In this document: positions 1 through 9,060 of the stretch, piece after piece | How positions within the stretch are numbered: the first letter of the stretch is position 1 | Layout of the letters: each line of letters opens with the position of its first letter | Virus record (IMG/VR): IMGVR_UViG_3300048032_000344 | Coordinates: 1 to 62,355 of that record | Reading direction: 5' to 3' (one strand) | DNA: 62,355 bases | Source: a virus | Program-made: the position numbers and the translations under genes | Notes under the pieces: generated by a model | Seen by the model: the letters and a program-made list of their open reading frames with translations, nothing else | Databases searched by the model: none | Told to the model about the DNA's origin: nothing

Positions 1-297
1 GCGAAAACAGTAACATTGGGTCGTATCTCAGATAATTCTAAGATTGTTAGTGTACTTGTAGAGGTTAACACTATCATCTCAGGATATTCTGGTGGTGTGC
101 CTTCTATAGAAGTTGGCACAGTGTCAGAACCAAGTAGATTTATGAGTGACTACGAAAATGACTTAGAGTCAAGCGGTTCATATACTACTACTCCAGATTT
201 CCATTATACAGGATCGAGTGAACTTGAAATTAGAGCGAACTTAGAACATTATAATGCGACTAATGGTTTAATCAAAGTAACAGTGACTTACGTATAA
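1..297 (+). CDS. Tail-fibre-like structural protein, C-terminal part (5' truncated)
   Basis: The reading frame is open to the window's first base, so only the C-terminal ~98 residues are visible; an internal TTG at 16 is not a convincing start. The segment reads as beta-rich and ends with a pattern (EVNTIISG..., SRFMSDYENDLESSGSY..., LIKVTVTYV) that closely resembles in layout the last ~90 residues of the large fibre protein at 546-5306 (KVTTAF..., DVDLSEGGIFMIDLGY..., VIVTAEY). I infer a shared C-terminal virion domain in a neighbouring fibre or adhesin gene. The upstream portion and full length are unknown. Confidence 0.6.
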   Translation, partial: AKTVTLGRISDNSKIVSVLVEVNTIISGYSGGVPSIEVGTVSEPSRFMSDYENDLESSGSYTTTPDFHYTGSSELEIRANLEHYNATNGLIKVTVTYV

Positions 298-545
298 TAT
301 ACGAATAAAAGTTAGTGTGTGACTTTGATAAATATTAGTGTAAGAAGATTAAGACTTCTTGCACTACTTTGTCCGACGTTTCTTCCGGATAATTTTCATG
401 AAAACTTAAAGGAAAAGCATACTATATGTTTATCTATAACTACGGTAATTCTTTAGGAATCTGATTTCTCAGGGATTGTTGTATTGCCTTTGCATCATGA
501 GGATGTAAAGGTTTATCAAATAGCTATTTTTTAGGAGAAACTATA
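298..545 (+). other. Structured leader of the large fibre gene
   Basis: This 248-base gap holds a late-promoter box at 327-334, a 6-bp hairpin (342-347 with 355-360), a possible 12-codon micro-ORF at 426-464 (MFIYNYGNSLGI, preceded by AAAGGAAAA), and a 10-bp hairpin (487-496 with 502-511, one G-U pair). The fibre gene's ribosome site AGGAG lies at 533-537. If transcription starts near 340 the mRNA leader is about 205 bases and heavily folded, so translational control is possible. No function can be assigned to the micro-ORF. Confidence 0.4.
327..334 (+). promoter_or_regulatory. Late promoter box (GATAAATA)
   Basis: GATAAATA matches the NATAAATA late box of T4-like phages (T4 uses TATAAATA). 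It sits 211 bases upstream of the fibre gene start and has no -35 element, as expected for late promoters. Confidence 0.5.
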
Positions 546-3500
546 ATGGCTGATATTAAAAACTTTGGTATTCGCGGCATTGGCTCAGACGTACAGTTTG
601 GTAAAGCAGGCGGTCGTGTTGTATATGATTCAGGTAATTCCCTGTTCAAAGTAACAACTGACGGTTCTACTCTAGGCAACATGAACGTTGCAACACCAAC
701 ACTAGACGACCACGCAGCGAATAAAGCATATGTTGACTCAGTAGCACAAGGTCTTGACGTAAAAGACTCAGTACGTGCAGCTTCAACAGGTGACGTAAAC
801 GTAGGTACACCAGCATCAACAATGGATGGTGTAAATCTAGTAGACGGCGACCGTGTACTACTAAAAGATCAAACAACTGCATCACAAAACGGTATTTACG
901 TTTATGCATCGACTGGTCTAACACGTGCAATCGACATGGACACAGCAGGCGAATTCGTTGGCGCATTCTTCTTTGTAGAAGAAGGTACAGTGAACTCAGA
1001 CCAAGGCTATGTTATGTCTGCAAACGGTACTATTAACGTAGGCGTTACAGATATTGAATTCACAAAATTCACTGGTACTGGTCAAATTACAGCAGGTGAT
1101 GCTCTGTCAAAAGCAGGTAACACACTAAATGTAAACGTTGACGGCACATACATCATGGTTGATGGTTCAGACGCACTAACAATTAAAGGTACATCAACAA
1201 CTGGTGAAGTACTAAAATCAGACGGTGCAGGCGGCGTAGCATACGGCGCACTAGACCTAACAAACCTAAACGCAACATCAGGCGCTCTTCCACTAACACG
1301 TGGCGGTCTAGGCGTAGATGCTTCACAAACAGCAGGCAAAGCAACTGCACGTGATAACCTAGGTCTAGGTTCAATCGCAACACAAGACGCAGATGCAGTA
1401 GCAATCACAGGTGGTTCAGTAGACCTATCAGGTGGTACACTAACACTTGCAAACGACCAACTATCAGGTGACGTTATTTCTGGCGGTACAATTGACTCAG
1501 CTAACCTACAAGGTGGCACAGGCAAAACTATCTCACAGTTTGACATCACTCTAGGTGCTGGTAAAACACTTGACGTAGACGGCGTTCTAGACGTAGACGG
1601 TGCAGCAGGTTCAGCAATTGATAACGTAGTTATCGGTGCAACAACTTCAGCAGCAGGTACGTTCTCAACTCTAGCATCAGATTCAGTTGACCTAAACGGT
1701 GGTAACATCGATGGTACAGTAATCGGCGCAACGACAGCAGCAAATGCTTCATTCGCAGATGCAGATATCTCAGGTACACTAAAGATTGATACAATCGAAG
1801 CGTATACAAATGGTGGCGACATCACATTTAACTCACTAATCGTAACTACACAAGGTATTAACGTTGCAAACGCTGGTATTTCAAATGCAGGTACAATTAA
1901 TGCAGGTACAATGACAGTAGACACAATCAACGAAAAAACAGCAGACACTGGTGTTGAAGTTGACGGTGTAGTACTAAAAGACGCTGGTGTAGCGGCAACG
2001 GGTGCTTCAACATTCGCTGACCTAACTGCAACAACAGCAGACATCAATGGTGGTACAGTAGACGCAACAGTAATCGGTGCAACTACATCAGCAGCTGGTA
2101 CATTCTCAACAATGACAACATCAGGTGCAGCTATCTCAGGTGGCACAATTTCTGGTACAGATATTGATATGACTGGTAAAACACTAACATTCGATAATGA
2201 CTCTATTTCAGGTGACAAAATCGATGGTGGTACAATTTCAGACTTCGCATCAACAGGTATCGATGACAATGCAACTTCAACACAAATTACTGTTGCAGAC
2301 GCAGAAGTATCATTCGGCGCAGATGTTGCGATTGCTGGTAACCTAACAGTATCAGGTTCACTAACATCAGTAAACACAACAAACACAGAGATTGCAGATA
2401 ACTCAATCGTTCTTAACAAAGGCGAAACAGCGGCAGGCGTAACAGCAGGCACAGCAGGTATCGAAATCGACCGTGGTACAGAAGACTCAGCAACACTACA
2501 GTGGAATGAGACTGATGACGTTTGGGAATTCAAAGTAGGTACAGCACTAGCAGACCTAAAAATTGGTTCACAAGCAATGGACGCAATCTCAGTTGATAAC
2601 ATCGGCGAACTAACACCAGGTGCAGGCATTACGTTTGATCATGCAGTAGCAGGTTCAGACGCAGACTTCTCAGGTTCAGTATCAGTAGATACAATCGCAG
2701 AACACACATTGGGCGCGGGCGTAACAGCAGATGGCGTAATCATGAAAGACGGCGTTGTAACAGCAGGTCTAACAGCAGAAGCAGGTGATACAGTAGACGT
2801 ATCAGCAGCATCTCTAGTACTTGCAGATGACCAAATCTCAGGTGATAAAGTTGAAGGCGGTACAATCGCAGCAATCACAATCTCAGCACTTTCAGCAACA
2901 TCAGCAGATGTTGATGGTGGTACAATTGACGGTACAGTAATTGGTGCATCAGCATCAGCTGCAGGTACTTTCTCAACACTAACATCAGATTCAGTTGACC
3001 TAAATGGTGGCGCAATGGATGGCGTTGTAATTGGTGCAGATACATCAGCAGCAGCTACATTCTCAACTATGACGACAGCAGGTGCTGATATCAATGGTGG
3101 TGCAATCGACGGCACAATCATCGGTGGTACAGTAGCAGCAGTTGGTACATTCTCAACAATGAACACAGTAAACGCACAAATCACAGGCGGCGACATCACA
3201 GGTGCAAACCTGACATCAGATGTTGTTGACTTCAATGGTGGTGCGATTGATGGTGTTGTAATTGGTGGTGCAGTATCAGCAGCAGGTACTTTCTCAACAC
3301 TAGGTTCAAACAACGTAACACTAACAGGTGGTACAGCATCACTAGCAACAGTAACAGCAACAGACCTGAACTCAGGTAATGCGACACTAACTGGTGGTAC
3401 AGCAACTGGTATGGATATCAATCTAACAGGGCAGACTTTGACACTAGATGATGACCAAATCAACGGTAACAAAGTACACGGCGGTACAATTTCATCAGCA

Positions 3501-5306
3501 GACCTAACAGGTTCAGCTAATGCAATGACTGGTTATGACATCACAGTAGGCGCAGGTCGCACACTAGATGTTGCATCAGGTACACTAACACTTGCAGACA
3601 ACCAAGTATCAGGTGACAAAGTTCACGGTGGCACAATCTCAGATTTTGCTTCAACTGGTATTGATGATAATGCAACAGCAACTAAAGTAACTCTATCAGA
3701 TACAGCGGCAACATTCGCAGTAGCTGGTGACTTTGGCGCAAATACACTAGACGCAGGTGCAGCATCATTCGCTTCACTAGCAGTTTCAGGTGACGCAGTT
3801 GTTAACGGTAACCTAACAGTTTCAGGTGCAGTAACAACTACACTATCAGAAACAGTTGCTATCGAAGATAACATCATTGCACTAAACTCAAACGAAGCAG
3901 CAGCTCCAACGCTAGATGCAGGTTTTGAAGTAGTACGTGGTACATCAGCAAACGTATCATTCCTATGGGATGAAACAAACGACACATGGACACTAGGTTC
4001 AGAAGCACTAACAGTTGGTGACGTAACAGCGGCATCACTAGAGCTAACAACTGAACTATCACGTTCAAATGGCGGTACAGCAACAGATACATCAGCATAC
4101 GCAGATGACTCAATTGCTCTAATGTCAGGTACAGGTGTTGCAGAACTAGCAAAAGGTGCTAACTCAACTGTACTAAAAGTGAATGCTTCAGGTACACTAG
4201 CATATGCAAAAGTAGACCTAACAGCAGATGTAGATGGTATCATGCCAATCGCAAATGGTGGTACAGGCCTATCAACAGTAGGTGCTGATAACACAGTACT
4301 AATGTCAGACGGTTCAGCAGCTGGTTACGAATATGTATCACATCTACGTAACGGTTCGGGTGTAGCAGTAATTGATGCGTCAAATGCAGCATCAGGTACA
4401 GGCGAATATCTAGACCTAACAAATGCAGCAGGCAAGCTAACACTTACAGCGAAAAACGCATCAGGCACAGGCTCTGTAGATATGTATCTACAAGGTCAAA
4501 ATGGTGGTGACGTATTCATCGTAGGTCAATCAGGCGAAGCTCTAATTCAGGGTGAAGCAGATACAGACCTAACAGTAGCAGGCGGTGACTCAGGAGCTGG
4601 TCTAGCAGGTGATCTAGTGCTTAAAGGTGGTAACGGTTCAGCTAATGGTGATTCAGGTTCAGTAATCATCAAAGGTGGTAACGGCGGTTCAACAGACGGC
4701 AACGTTCAAATCCTAGGTGCAGACGATACAGCAATCGCAACATTCGTTGAAACTGCATCAGCAGCAGACAACTTTGTAATGACAAATGGCACTGGTGGTG
4801 TAGAACTATCAGCAGTAGGCACGTCAGCAGATGTGAACGTAACACTAGCACCAAAAGGTGATGGTCTAATACTAGCACCAGCAGGTTACGACATGTCAGC
4901 AGGTCCAGGTGAAGCACTTGTATCAAAATCATATGTTGATGGTTCAACAGCTGGTTCAGACGACCGTGTTCTACGTACAGCATTCGCAGCAAATGGTGGT
5001 TCATCATTCACTGTAGGTACAGTACAGAACGTTGCAAATAAAGCATATTACGTATCAAAAGTAACTGTTAAAGTTACAACTGCATTCGTAGGCGCAGATG
5101 AGCTAACAATCACAGATGGTACAAACACTCTAGTAGGCACGAATGACGTTGACCTATCAGAAGGTGGTATCTTCATGATTGATCTAGGCTATGAAAACGC
5201 AACAGCAGGTGGCGCAACGCTAACAGCATCTATCGGTAACGGTGGTTCAGCAGCTTCACCAACAGTTGGTAACGTAATCGTAACAGCAGAATACAAGCAA
5301 ATGTAA
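546..5306 (+). CDS. Large repeat-rich tail fibre protein
   Basis: A 1586-residue protein with a fibre-like N-terminus (LDDHAANKAYVDSVAQGLDVKDSVRAA region, residues ~50-80), long stretches of degenerate repeats built around G(G/A).IDGTVIG..T.AAGTFST, and two copies of a block seen in T4-like cyanophage fibres (IADNSIVLNKGE... with DRGTEDSATLQWNETDDVWEF, about residues 615-670; second copy about 1100-1155). The last ~90 residues form a domain shared with the truncated protein at 1-297. Start ATG has AGGAG eight bases upstream. Codon use is extreme: CTA, GCA, ACA, TCA and GTA dominate, matching the tRNAs encoded at 12.2-13.8 kb. It probably forms a trimeric host-recognition fibre; the receptor cannot be told. 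Confidence 0.85.
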   Translation: MADIKNFGIRGIGSDVQFGKAGGRVVYDSGNSLFKVTTDGSTLGNMNVATPTLDDHAANKAYVDSVAQGLDVKDSVRAASTGDVNVGTPASTMDGVNLVDGDRVLLKDQTTASQNGIYVYASTGLTRAIDMDTAGEFVGAFFFVEEGTVNSDQGYVMSANGTINVGVTDIEFTKFTGTGQITAGDALSKAGNTLNVNVDGTYIMVDGSDALTIKGTSTTGEVLKSDGAGGVAYGALDLTNLNATSGALPLTRGGLGVDASQTAGKATARDNLGLGSIATQDADAVAITGGSVDLSGGTLTLANDQLSGDVISGGTIDSANLQGGTGKTISQFDITLGAGKTLDVDGVLDVDGAAGSAIDNVVIGATTSAAGTFSTLASDSVDLNGGNIDGTVIGATTAANASFADADISGTLKIDTIEAYTNGGDITFNSLIVTTQGINVANAGISNAGTINAGTMTVDTINEKTADTGVEVDGVVLKDAGVAATGASTFADLTATTADINGGTVDATVIGATTSAAGTFSTMTTSGAAISGGTISGTDIDMTGKTLTFDNDSISGDKIDGGTISDFASTGIDDNATSTQITVADAEVSFGADVAIAGNLTVSGSLTSVNTTNTEIADNSIVLNKGETAAGVTAGTAGIEIDRGTEDSATLQWNETDDVWEFKVGTALADLKIGSQAMDAISVDNIGELTPGAGITFDHAVAGSDADFSGSVSVDTIAEHTLGAGVTADGVIMKDGVVTAGLTAEAGDTVDVSAASLVLADDQISGDKVEGGTIAAITISALSATSADVDGGTIDGTVIGASASAAGTFSTLTSDSVDLNGGAMDGVVIGADTSAAATFSTMTTAGADINGGAIDGTIIGGTVAAVGTFSTMNTVNAQITGGDITGANLTSDVVDFNGGAIDGVVIGGAVSAAGTFSTLGSNNVTLTGGTASLATVTATDLNSGNATLTGGTATGMDINLTGQTLTLDDDQINGNKVHGGTISSADLTGSANAMTGYDITVGAGRTLDVASGTLTLADNQVSGDKVHGGTISDFASTGIDDNATATKVTLSDTAATFAVAGDFGANTLDAGAASFASLAVSGDAVVNGNLTVSGAVTTTLSETVAIEDNIIALNSNEAAAPTLDAGFEVVRGTSANVSFLWDETNDTWTLGSEALTVGDVTAASLELTTELSRSNGGTATDTSAYADDSIALMSGTGVAELAKGANSTVLKVNASGTLAYAKVDLTADVDGIMPIANGGTGLSTVGADNTVLMSDGSAAGYEYVSHLRNGSGVAVIDASNAASGTGEYLDLTNAAGKLTLTAKNASGTGSVDMYLQGQNGGDVFIVGQSGEALIQGEADTDLTVAGGDSGAGLAGDLVLKGGNGSANGDSGSVIIKGGNGGSTDGNVQILGADDTAIATFVETASAADNFVMTNGTGGVELSAVGTSADVNVTLAPKGDGLILAPAGYDMSAGPGEALVSKSYVDGSTAGSDDRVLRTAFAANGGSSFTVGTVQNVANKAYYVSKVTVKVTTAFVGADELTITDGTNTLVGTNDVDLSEGGIFMIDLGYENATAGGATLTASIGNGGSAASPTVGNVIVTAEYKQM
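1620..3320 (+). repeat. Intragenic fibre repeats (IDGTVIG/AAGTFST type)
   Basis: At least six tandemly related units of roughly 45-60 residues recur here, each with a GG.IDG.VIG core followed by AAGTFSTL or a close variant; DNA copies are visible near 1700, 2050, 2920, 3010, 3100 and 3240. The units are diverged rather than identical, so they look like old duplications of a fibre shaft module; recombination between copies could change fibre length. Confidence 0.7.
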
Positions 5307-5347
5307 TCTTTGATTACTAAGTAAGTATTTTAGTTTTACTAAAATGG

Positions 5348-5377
5348 GAGGGGGTCCGAAAGGGTCCCCTCTTTTTT
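5348..5377 (+). terminator. Rho-independent terminator after the fibre gene
   Basis: A 10-bp stem (5348-5357 with 5362-5371, two G-U pairs in the RNA) closes a GAAA tetraloop and is followed directly by six T residues. It ends four bases before the -35 box of the next promoter, insulating the next gene. Confidence 0.9.
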
Positions 5378-5381
5378 GTGC

Positions 5382-5411
5382 TTGACAAATATGCGCAGTT
5401 TATGCTATAAT
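5382..5411 (+). promoter_or_regulatory. Sigma70-type promoter
   Basis: TTGACA at 5382-5387, 18-bp spacer, TATAAT at 5406-5411. A late box (GATAAATA) starts two bases after the -10, so the second fibre gene may be read both early and late. Confidence 0.8.
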
Positions 5412-5412
5412 T

Positions 5413-5420
5413 GATAAATA
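5413..5420 (+). promoter_or_regulatory. Late promoter box (GATAAATA)
   Basis: Same box as the other late sites in this window, 75 bases upstream of the fibre-like gene at 5496, nested just behind a sigma70 promoter. Confidence 0.55.
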
Positions 5421-5495
5421 GATTATAATAGAATATAACTTAACGACAGAGTTAATTCTCTGACTGGCGAAATTTATAGACGTTGAGGACAAACG

Positions 5496-6887
5496 ATGGC
5501 AGTAACACTGAATGCAAAGGGTACAAGTGTTCCCTATTTCAAAATTGGTAAGAGTGGAGTTACACTTTATCAAGGGAACGAAGACCCTATTAACGATGGT
5601 TACAGTATCAAAACCAACGATATTTGGTTTGATACTCAAGCAAAAAATTTAAAATTTAGACAAGAAGATTCATCTTGGTCAGAAATGTCACAAGTTGACA
5701 ACATGAGTGAATTGCACGATGTTGATTTAACTGGATTAGCAGATGGTTATGTACTAAAATACAGTTCGACTTCAGGAAACTGGGAGCCATTTGAAGTAAC
5801 TGGCGGACTTGCAAGTGATTGGGGCCTTATTACAAGTGATCCAGTTTCATATGATGGTTATACTGGTGATGTTTGGCAGCTAGAAACTCAAACAAATACA
5901 CTTTCGCACACTGGACCAGTTGATATCAATGGTGTATTAACAACAACTGCAATCGTATCTCCGACCATTAATAATATTAATACACAAATTTCAAATCTAA
6001 AAACTGATGATATTCCAGAACAAACAAATCTGTATCATACAGAAGCTAGAGCTAGAGCGGCAATCTCAGTAAGTGGTGGGAGCTTGTCATACGATAGTAC
6101 AACGGGTGTTATTAGTTACACAGATAACGATAGTAGTTACGCTACTAAAGTTGGTTACAATCTAGCAGATGAAACAGACACAGCATCAATTGTTTTAAAT
6201 CCAGGAGATGCAAACACACAAGCAACATATCGTGGTGATGTAGTTGATGATAATGGAAACATTATTGTTGATGTATCAAGCGCAACTACTACATTTACTG
6301 GCGGACTAGCAGGCGATGTGTATGGTGATGTTTACAATATAACTGGTAATAATAAAATTTTAGAAAGCGGAACTGGCAATTTAGATTCTTCTTTAACAGT
6401 TGACTCCGCAACTGCAACAACACTAAATTCAGGAACAACTAATATTAGTGGCAATGCTACATTTACTGGTGGTAGTGCAGACTTTACTGGAACAACTGCT
6501 TTTGGTAATTGGAACGGTGCTGTTTATGACAGAACTGGTTCTACACTTATTATTGATGATACTGCCGTTCCTAAACCTATTGTTTACGCAAATCTCTCTG
6601 GTGGAGTAGTCGGCGATGTTCAAGGTAACCTAGTAGGTAATGTAGATGGTAATGTTACAGGTAACCTCGAAGGTGGTATTGTTAATTCGCAAGGACAAGT
6701 TGTGATTGATAACTCAGGAGCACTTGCTCCTACTGTATTTAGATTACCAAAAGGCTTAACAGCAGATCGTCCATCACCAGCTACAGCTGGAATGATGTTC
6801 TTCAATGAATCAACAATGAAGTTTGAAGGGTATGACGGAACAAATTGGATTGTATTCTCTCCAGAAGATTGGGGTTCAATGGTGTAA
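5496..6887 (+). CDS. Second tail fibre/adhesin-like protein
   Basis: A 463-residue virion-type protein. Its N-terminus (residues 1-60, including NDIWFDTQAKNLKF and SSWSEM) looks like a short fibre attachment segment, the middle is rich in G, T, N and beta-strand repeats (GGLAGDVYGDVYN, GNLVGNVDGNVTGNLEGG), and the C-terminus (residues ~415-455: TADRPSPATAGMMFFNESTMKFEGYDGTNW) is the phage pattern for a distal or collar-binding fibre tip. It follows the large fibre gene, has GAGGA before the ATG, and is closed by its own terminator, giving a single-gene unit. Codon use is less extreme than the upstream fibre. Exact position in the tail is unknown. Confidence 0.7.
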   Translation: MAVTLNAKGTSVPYFKIGKSGVTLYQGNEDPINDGYSIKTNDIWFDTQAKNLKFRQEDSSWSEMSQVDNMSELHDVDLTGLADGYVLKYSSTSGNWEPFEVTGGLASDWGLITSDPVSYDGYTGDVWQLETQTNTLSHTGPVDINGVLTTTAIVSPTINNINTQISNLKTDDIPEQTNLYHTEARARAAISVSGGSLSYDSTTGVISYTDNDSSYATKVGYNLADETDTASIVLNPGDANTQATYRGDVVDDNGNIIVDVSSATTTFTGGLAGDVYGDVYNITGNNKILESGTGNLDSSLTVDSATATTLNSGTTNISGNATFTGGSADFTGTTAFGNWNGAVYDRTGSTLIIDDTAVPKPIVYANLSGGVVGDVQGNLVGNVDGNVTGNLEGGIVNSQGQVVIDNSGALAPTVFRLPKGLTADRPSPATAGMMFFNESTMKFEGYDGTNWIVFSPEDWGSMV

Positions 6888-6910
6888 TCACTTCAAAATT
6901 TAATGAGATT

Positions 6911-6946
6911 AAGCCCACTATTCGACGCAAATAGGTGGGCTTTTTT
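6911..6946 (+). terminator. Rho-independent terminator
   Basis: AAGCCCAC at 6911-6918 pairs with GTGGGCTT ending at 6942, and T residues run to 6946. It ends the second fibre unit. Confidence 0.85.
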
Positions 6947-6976
6947 GTGTCTTATAACATAACTACGAACTTAAAT

Positions 6977-6984
6977 GATAAATA
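6977..6984 (+). promoter_or_regulatory. Late promoter box (GATAAATA)
   Basis: NATAAATA box 30 bases upstream of the small membrane protein gene; a purine-rich leader with GGAG follows. Confidence 0.55.
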
Positions 6985-7013
6985 CAATAAGAGAGTGAGA
7001 GAGGAGACATGTT

Positions 7014-7370
7014 ATGAATAAGAATGGTATATGGTGGAATGCACCAGAATATTTTAGCAGATGGAGACTATTCCCACGTGCATTTATTTCAATGTACATC
7101 TATTTGCTATATGACGTAGTACAGTGGTTTATGGCATTGCCAGATCCAAACACACAACAAGCGGGTCTTGTATCTGTATTAGTTGGTTCAGGTGCCGCAT
7201 GGTTTGGTCTTTACGTTAATTCAAGTTCAACTAAGTTTGAAAGCGTTGAAGTCAGAAGTGGAAACACTACTATCAAATCAGTAGATTCACGTGACACTGC
7301 AAAAGAGCGCAGTGCAGTTTATTCAGCAGAAAGAGCGGAAGAAAGATACTACGAAGAAGAAGGCAGATAA
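7014..7370 (+). CDS. Small two-TM membrane protein (holin-like candidate)
   Basis: A 118-residue protein with a short aromatic N-terminus, a membrane segment at about residues 22-42 (RAFISMYIYLLYDVVQWF), a second at about 50-67 (GLVSVLVGSGAAWFGLYV) and a charged C-terminal tail rich in E, R and Y. The ribosome site GGAG precedes the ATG. Size, two membrane segments and charged tail resemble class II holins, and late expression would fit, but no lysin is adjacent and the family is not recognised. It could equally be another virion or envelope protein. Confidence 0.5.
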   Translation: MNKNGIWWNAPEYFSRWRLFPRAFISMYIYLLYDVVQWFMALPDPNTQQAGLVSVLVGSGAAWFGLYVNSSSTKFESVEVRSGNTTIKSVDSRDTAKERSAVYSAERAEERYYEEEGR

Positions 7371-7372
7371 AA

Positions 7373-7834
7373 ATGAAAAAGAATAACTTCAAATATCACT
7401 TGCGTGTTGGTCTAGATGAAGAATTGAGTACACACGATATCAAAGGTATCATTACTGTACTTGAGAAAACAATCGCCAACATCTTTGAGGCATCTGAAGA
7501 AGGCACAGCAGTAATCTATCATACGTTCAACGAAAAGAACTTGTATGACTTTAGAATGAACCGCGCAGTAACAGAAGCAGAAGCAGAAGTTATTCTTTCA
7601 TTAATCAACGAGTGGACTGAAGATGACTATACAATGGAAATCACCACTAGTGAAAAATATGACTTACCAGAAGGTGAGATAGAAGCAGATATAACTGCTA
7701 TGAAACATAATAGATGGCTTTCAGAGCGTGTTTCTGAAGGTTGGAGATATGGTCTAGAATTCAATGAATCAAGCAAGACGGACCCAAGACTAAGACCGTA
7801 TCATGAATTGTCAGAAAAACTAAAAAATATGTAG
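7373..7834 (+). CDS. RyR-domain protein
   Basis: A 153-residue protein two bases after the membrane protein gene. Residues ~105-153 carry the RyR (ryanodine receptor repeat) pattern: MKHNRW, SEGWRYG, then a T.PRLRPYHELSEK ending, matching the family layout HerW...GW.yG...hp.LvpY.eL.e. The first 100 residues are unrecognised and acidic. RyR domains occur in bacterial and phage proteins linked to nucleotide-ligand sensing and conflict systems; a role here is not known. The call rests on the motif alone. Confidence 0.65.
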   Translation: MKKNNFKYHLRVGLDEELSTHDIKGIITVLEKTIANIFEASEEGTAVIYHTFNEKNLYDFRMNRAVTEAEAEVILSLINEWTEDDYTMEITTSEKYDLPEGEIEADITAMKHNRWLSERVSEGWRYGLEFNESSKTDPRLRPYHELSEKLKNM

Positions 7835-7841
7835 TTTTCTC

Positions 7842-7870
7842 TTGACTCTAACCGCAGTATGATGTATTAT
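7842..7870 (+). promoter_or_regulatory. Sigma70-type promoter for the Fe-S gene set
   Basis: TTGACT at 7842-7847, 17-bp spacer, TATTAT at 7865-7870, 27 bases upstream of the HscB-like gene. Confidence 0.7.
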
Positions 7871-7896
7871 TAATACTGATATGAATAGGTAAACAA

Positions 7897-8436
7897 ATGT
7901 CCGGAACTAAAAGAGTATATAATCTAGAAGAAAAGAACTATTTCAAGTTCTTTGGGATTGAAGAAAAACAAGATATTAGTGTGCGAAGTCTTACTACGCA
8001 TTATAAAAAAATTGTAACCTTACTCAATCGAGATAATAAATTTTTAAGCAAAGACAAAGTAGCATTTGCACATCGTGCATTTGAAACTTTGGCAGATCCT
8101 ATCTCTCGCGCTAAGTATATTTTAGAACTAAATGGCGTAGAAAATGACGTGAGAGATGGCGCTAACGCCGAAGACTTTCTCTACATCAATAACTTAAATG
8201 CGCAGTATGATGCATCCAATACGGTTGATGAAATCTTGAATTTCATTCTAGAACTAAAAGAACAGACTACCTTTATTAAAGAACAAATTCAGTATTGCAT
8301 AGATGATACTCAGAATTACAATATGGCGTCTGGACTGTTGAACAGGTTCTATGAGATTTCAACAATACATGATAAAACAAAATTAAAGAAACATGAACTA
8401 GAACTAGGAATCAAACATGTTGTATTTGACAAATGA
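7897..8436 (+). CDS. HscB-like Fe-S co-chaperone lacking the HPD motif
   Basis: A 179-residue protein with the HscB layout: N-terminal J-like domain (NYFKFFGI at 14-21, helix to residue 42, then the A..AF.TL.DP..RA.YIL.L.G signature at 57-80) and a C-terminal three-helix-like region (residues ~90-170). Cellular HscB passes the scaffold IscU to the Hsp70 HscA. The invariant J-domain HPD triplet is replaced by N44-R45-D46, so stimulation of Hsp70 ATPase is doubtful. The next gene starts 20 bases inside this one and encodes an A-type Fe-S carrier, which supports the Fe-S assignment. Alternative: a divergent J-like protein with another client. Confidence 0.7.
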   Translation: MSGTKRVYNLEEKNYFKFFGIEEKQDISVRSLTTHYKKIVTLLNRDNKFLSKDKVAFAHRAFETLADPISRAKYILELNGVENDVRDGANAEDFLYINNLNAQYDASNTVDEILNFILELKEQTTFIKEQIQYCIDDTQNYNMASGLLNRFYEISTIHDKTKLKKHELELGIKHVVFDK

Positions 8437-8740
8437 CGCTGAAAAACGTATCATTAAATGGTTAGCAGATAACAACGCAAACTCAATTAAAATCTCAATG
8501 AAGACTGCAGGCTGTACAGGACTAATGTATGAAGTTGTGATTGCTGATGGATTTGATCCCACTACAGATTTTTCATCTAAATTTGATGGCTTTAATATTA
8601 TTATCGAACATAAATATCTACATGCACTTAAAGGTGCAACGTTAGATTACATCACAGAAGGGTTTAACTCACATTTTGAAATCGTTGATAACCCGAATGA
8701 GAAAGCAAAATGCGGATGTGGAGAAAGTTTTTCAGTATGA
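8417..8740 (+). CDS. A-type Fe-S cluster carrier (IscA/ErpA family) 1
   Basis: A 107-residue HesB/IscA-family protein. The three cluster-binding cysteines are present: C33 in AGCTGLMYEV, and C99 and C101 in KCGCGESFSV; the NPN-like box precedes the last two. It would carry Fe-S clusters to apo-enzymes such as the many radical SAM proteins in this window. It overlaps the HscB-like gene by 20 bases and the second carrier by four (ATGA), implying coupled translation. Length is typical of the family. Confidence 0.88.
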   Translation: MLYLTNDAEKRIIKWLADNNANSIKISMKTAGCTGLMYEVVIADGFDPTTDFSSKFDGFNIIIEHKYLHALKGATLDYITEGFNSHFEIVDNPNEKAKCGCGESFSV

Positions 8741-9060
8741 TATTTACAGAAGCGGCGGCTGAACGTGTTAAGGAAATTATTACAGAGCAAGATGAATCTC
8801 CAGATACAGCATTGCGTGTATTTGTAGAAGGTGGCGGTTGTCATGGATTTAGTTATGGTTTTGGCTTCGAAGCAGATGTAGCAGATGATGATACAATCTA
8901 TGAAACTAACGATGTTAAATTAGTAGTTGATAGTATGAGCATTATGTATCTAGATACAGCAACAGTAGATTTTGTATCTAGTATACATGGTGACAGATTC
9001 GTTATTGACAATCCAAGTGCAAGCACAACATGCGGTTGTGGTTCTAGCTTCTCAGTTTAA
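8737..9060 (+). CDS. A-type Fe-S cluster carrier (IscA/ErpA family) 2
   Basis: A second 107-residue A-type carrier with C35 (GGGCHGFSYGF), C99 and C101 (TCGCGSSFSV). The ATG at 8737 overlaps the previous stop as ATGA; a longer frame from 8710 adds nine residues absent from the family and is rejected. It is clearly a paralogue of the preceding gene but closer to ErpA in its GG.CHGF.Y segment. Two tandem carriers may serve different clients or form a heteromer. Confidence 0.88.
   Translation: MIFTEAAAERVKEIITEQDESPDTALRVFVEGGGCHGFSYGFGFEADVADDDTIYETNDVKLVVDSMSIMYLDTATVDFVSSIHGDRFVIDNPSASTTCGCGSSFSV

Noticed and set aside
1082-4294. Long minus-strand frames opposite the large fibre gene
   Set aside because: The fibre's A-ending codons remove stop codons on the other strand; the frames lack ribosome sites and have repeat-derived composition.
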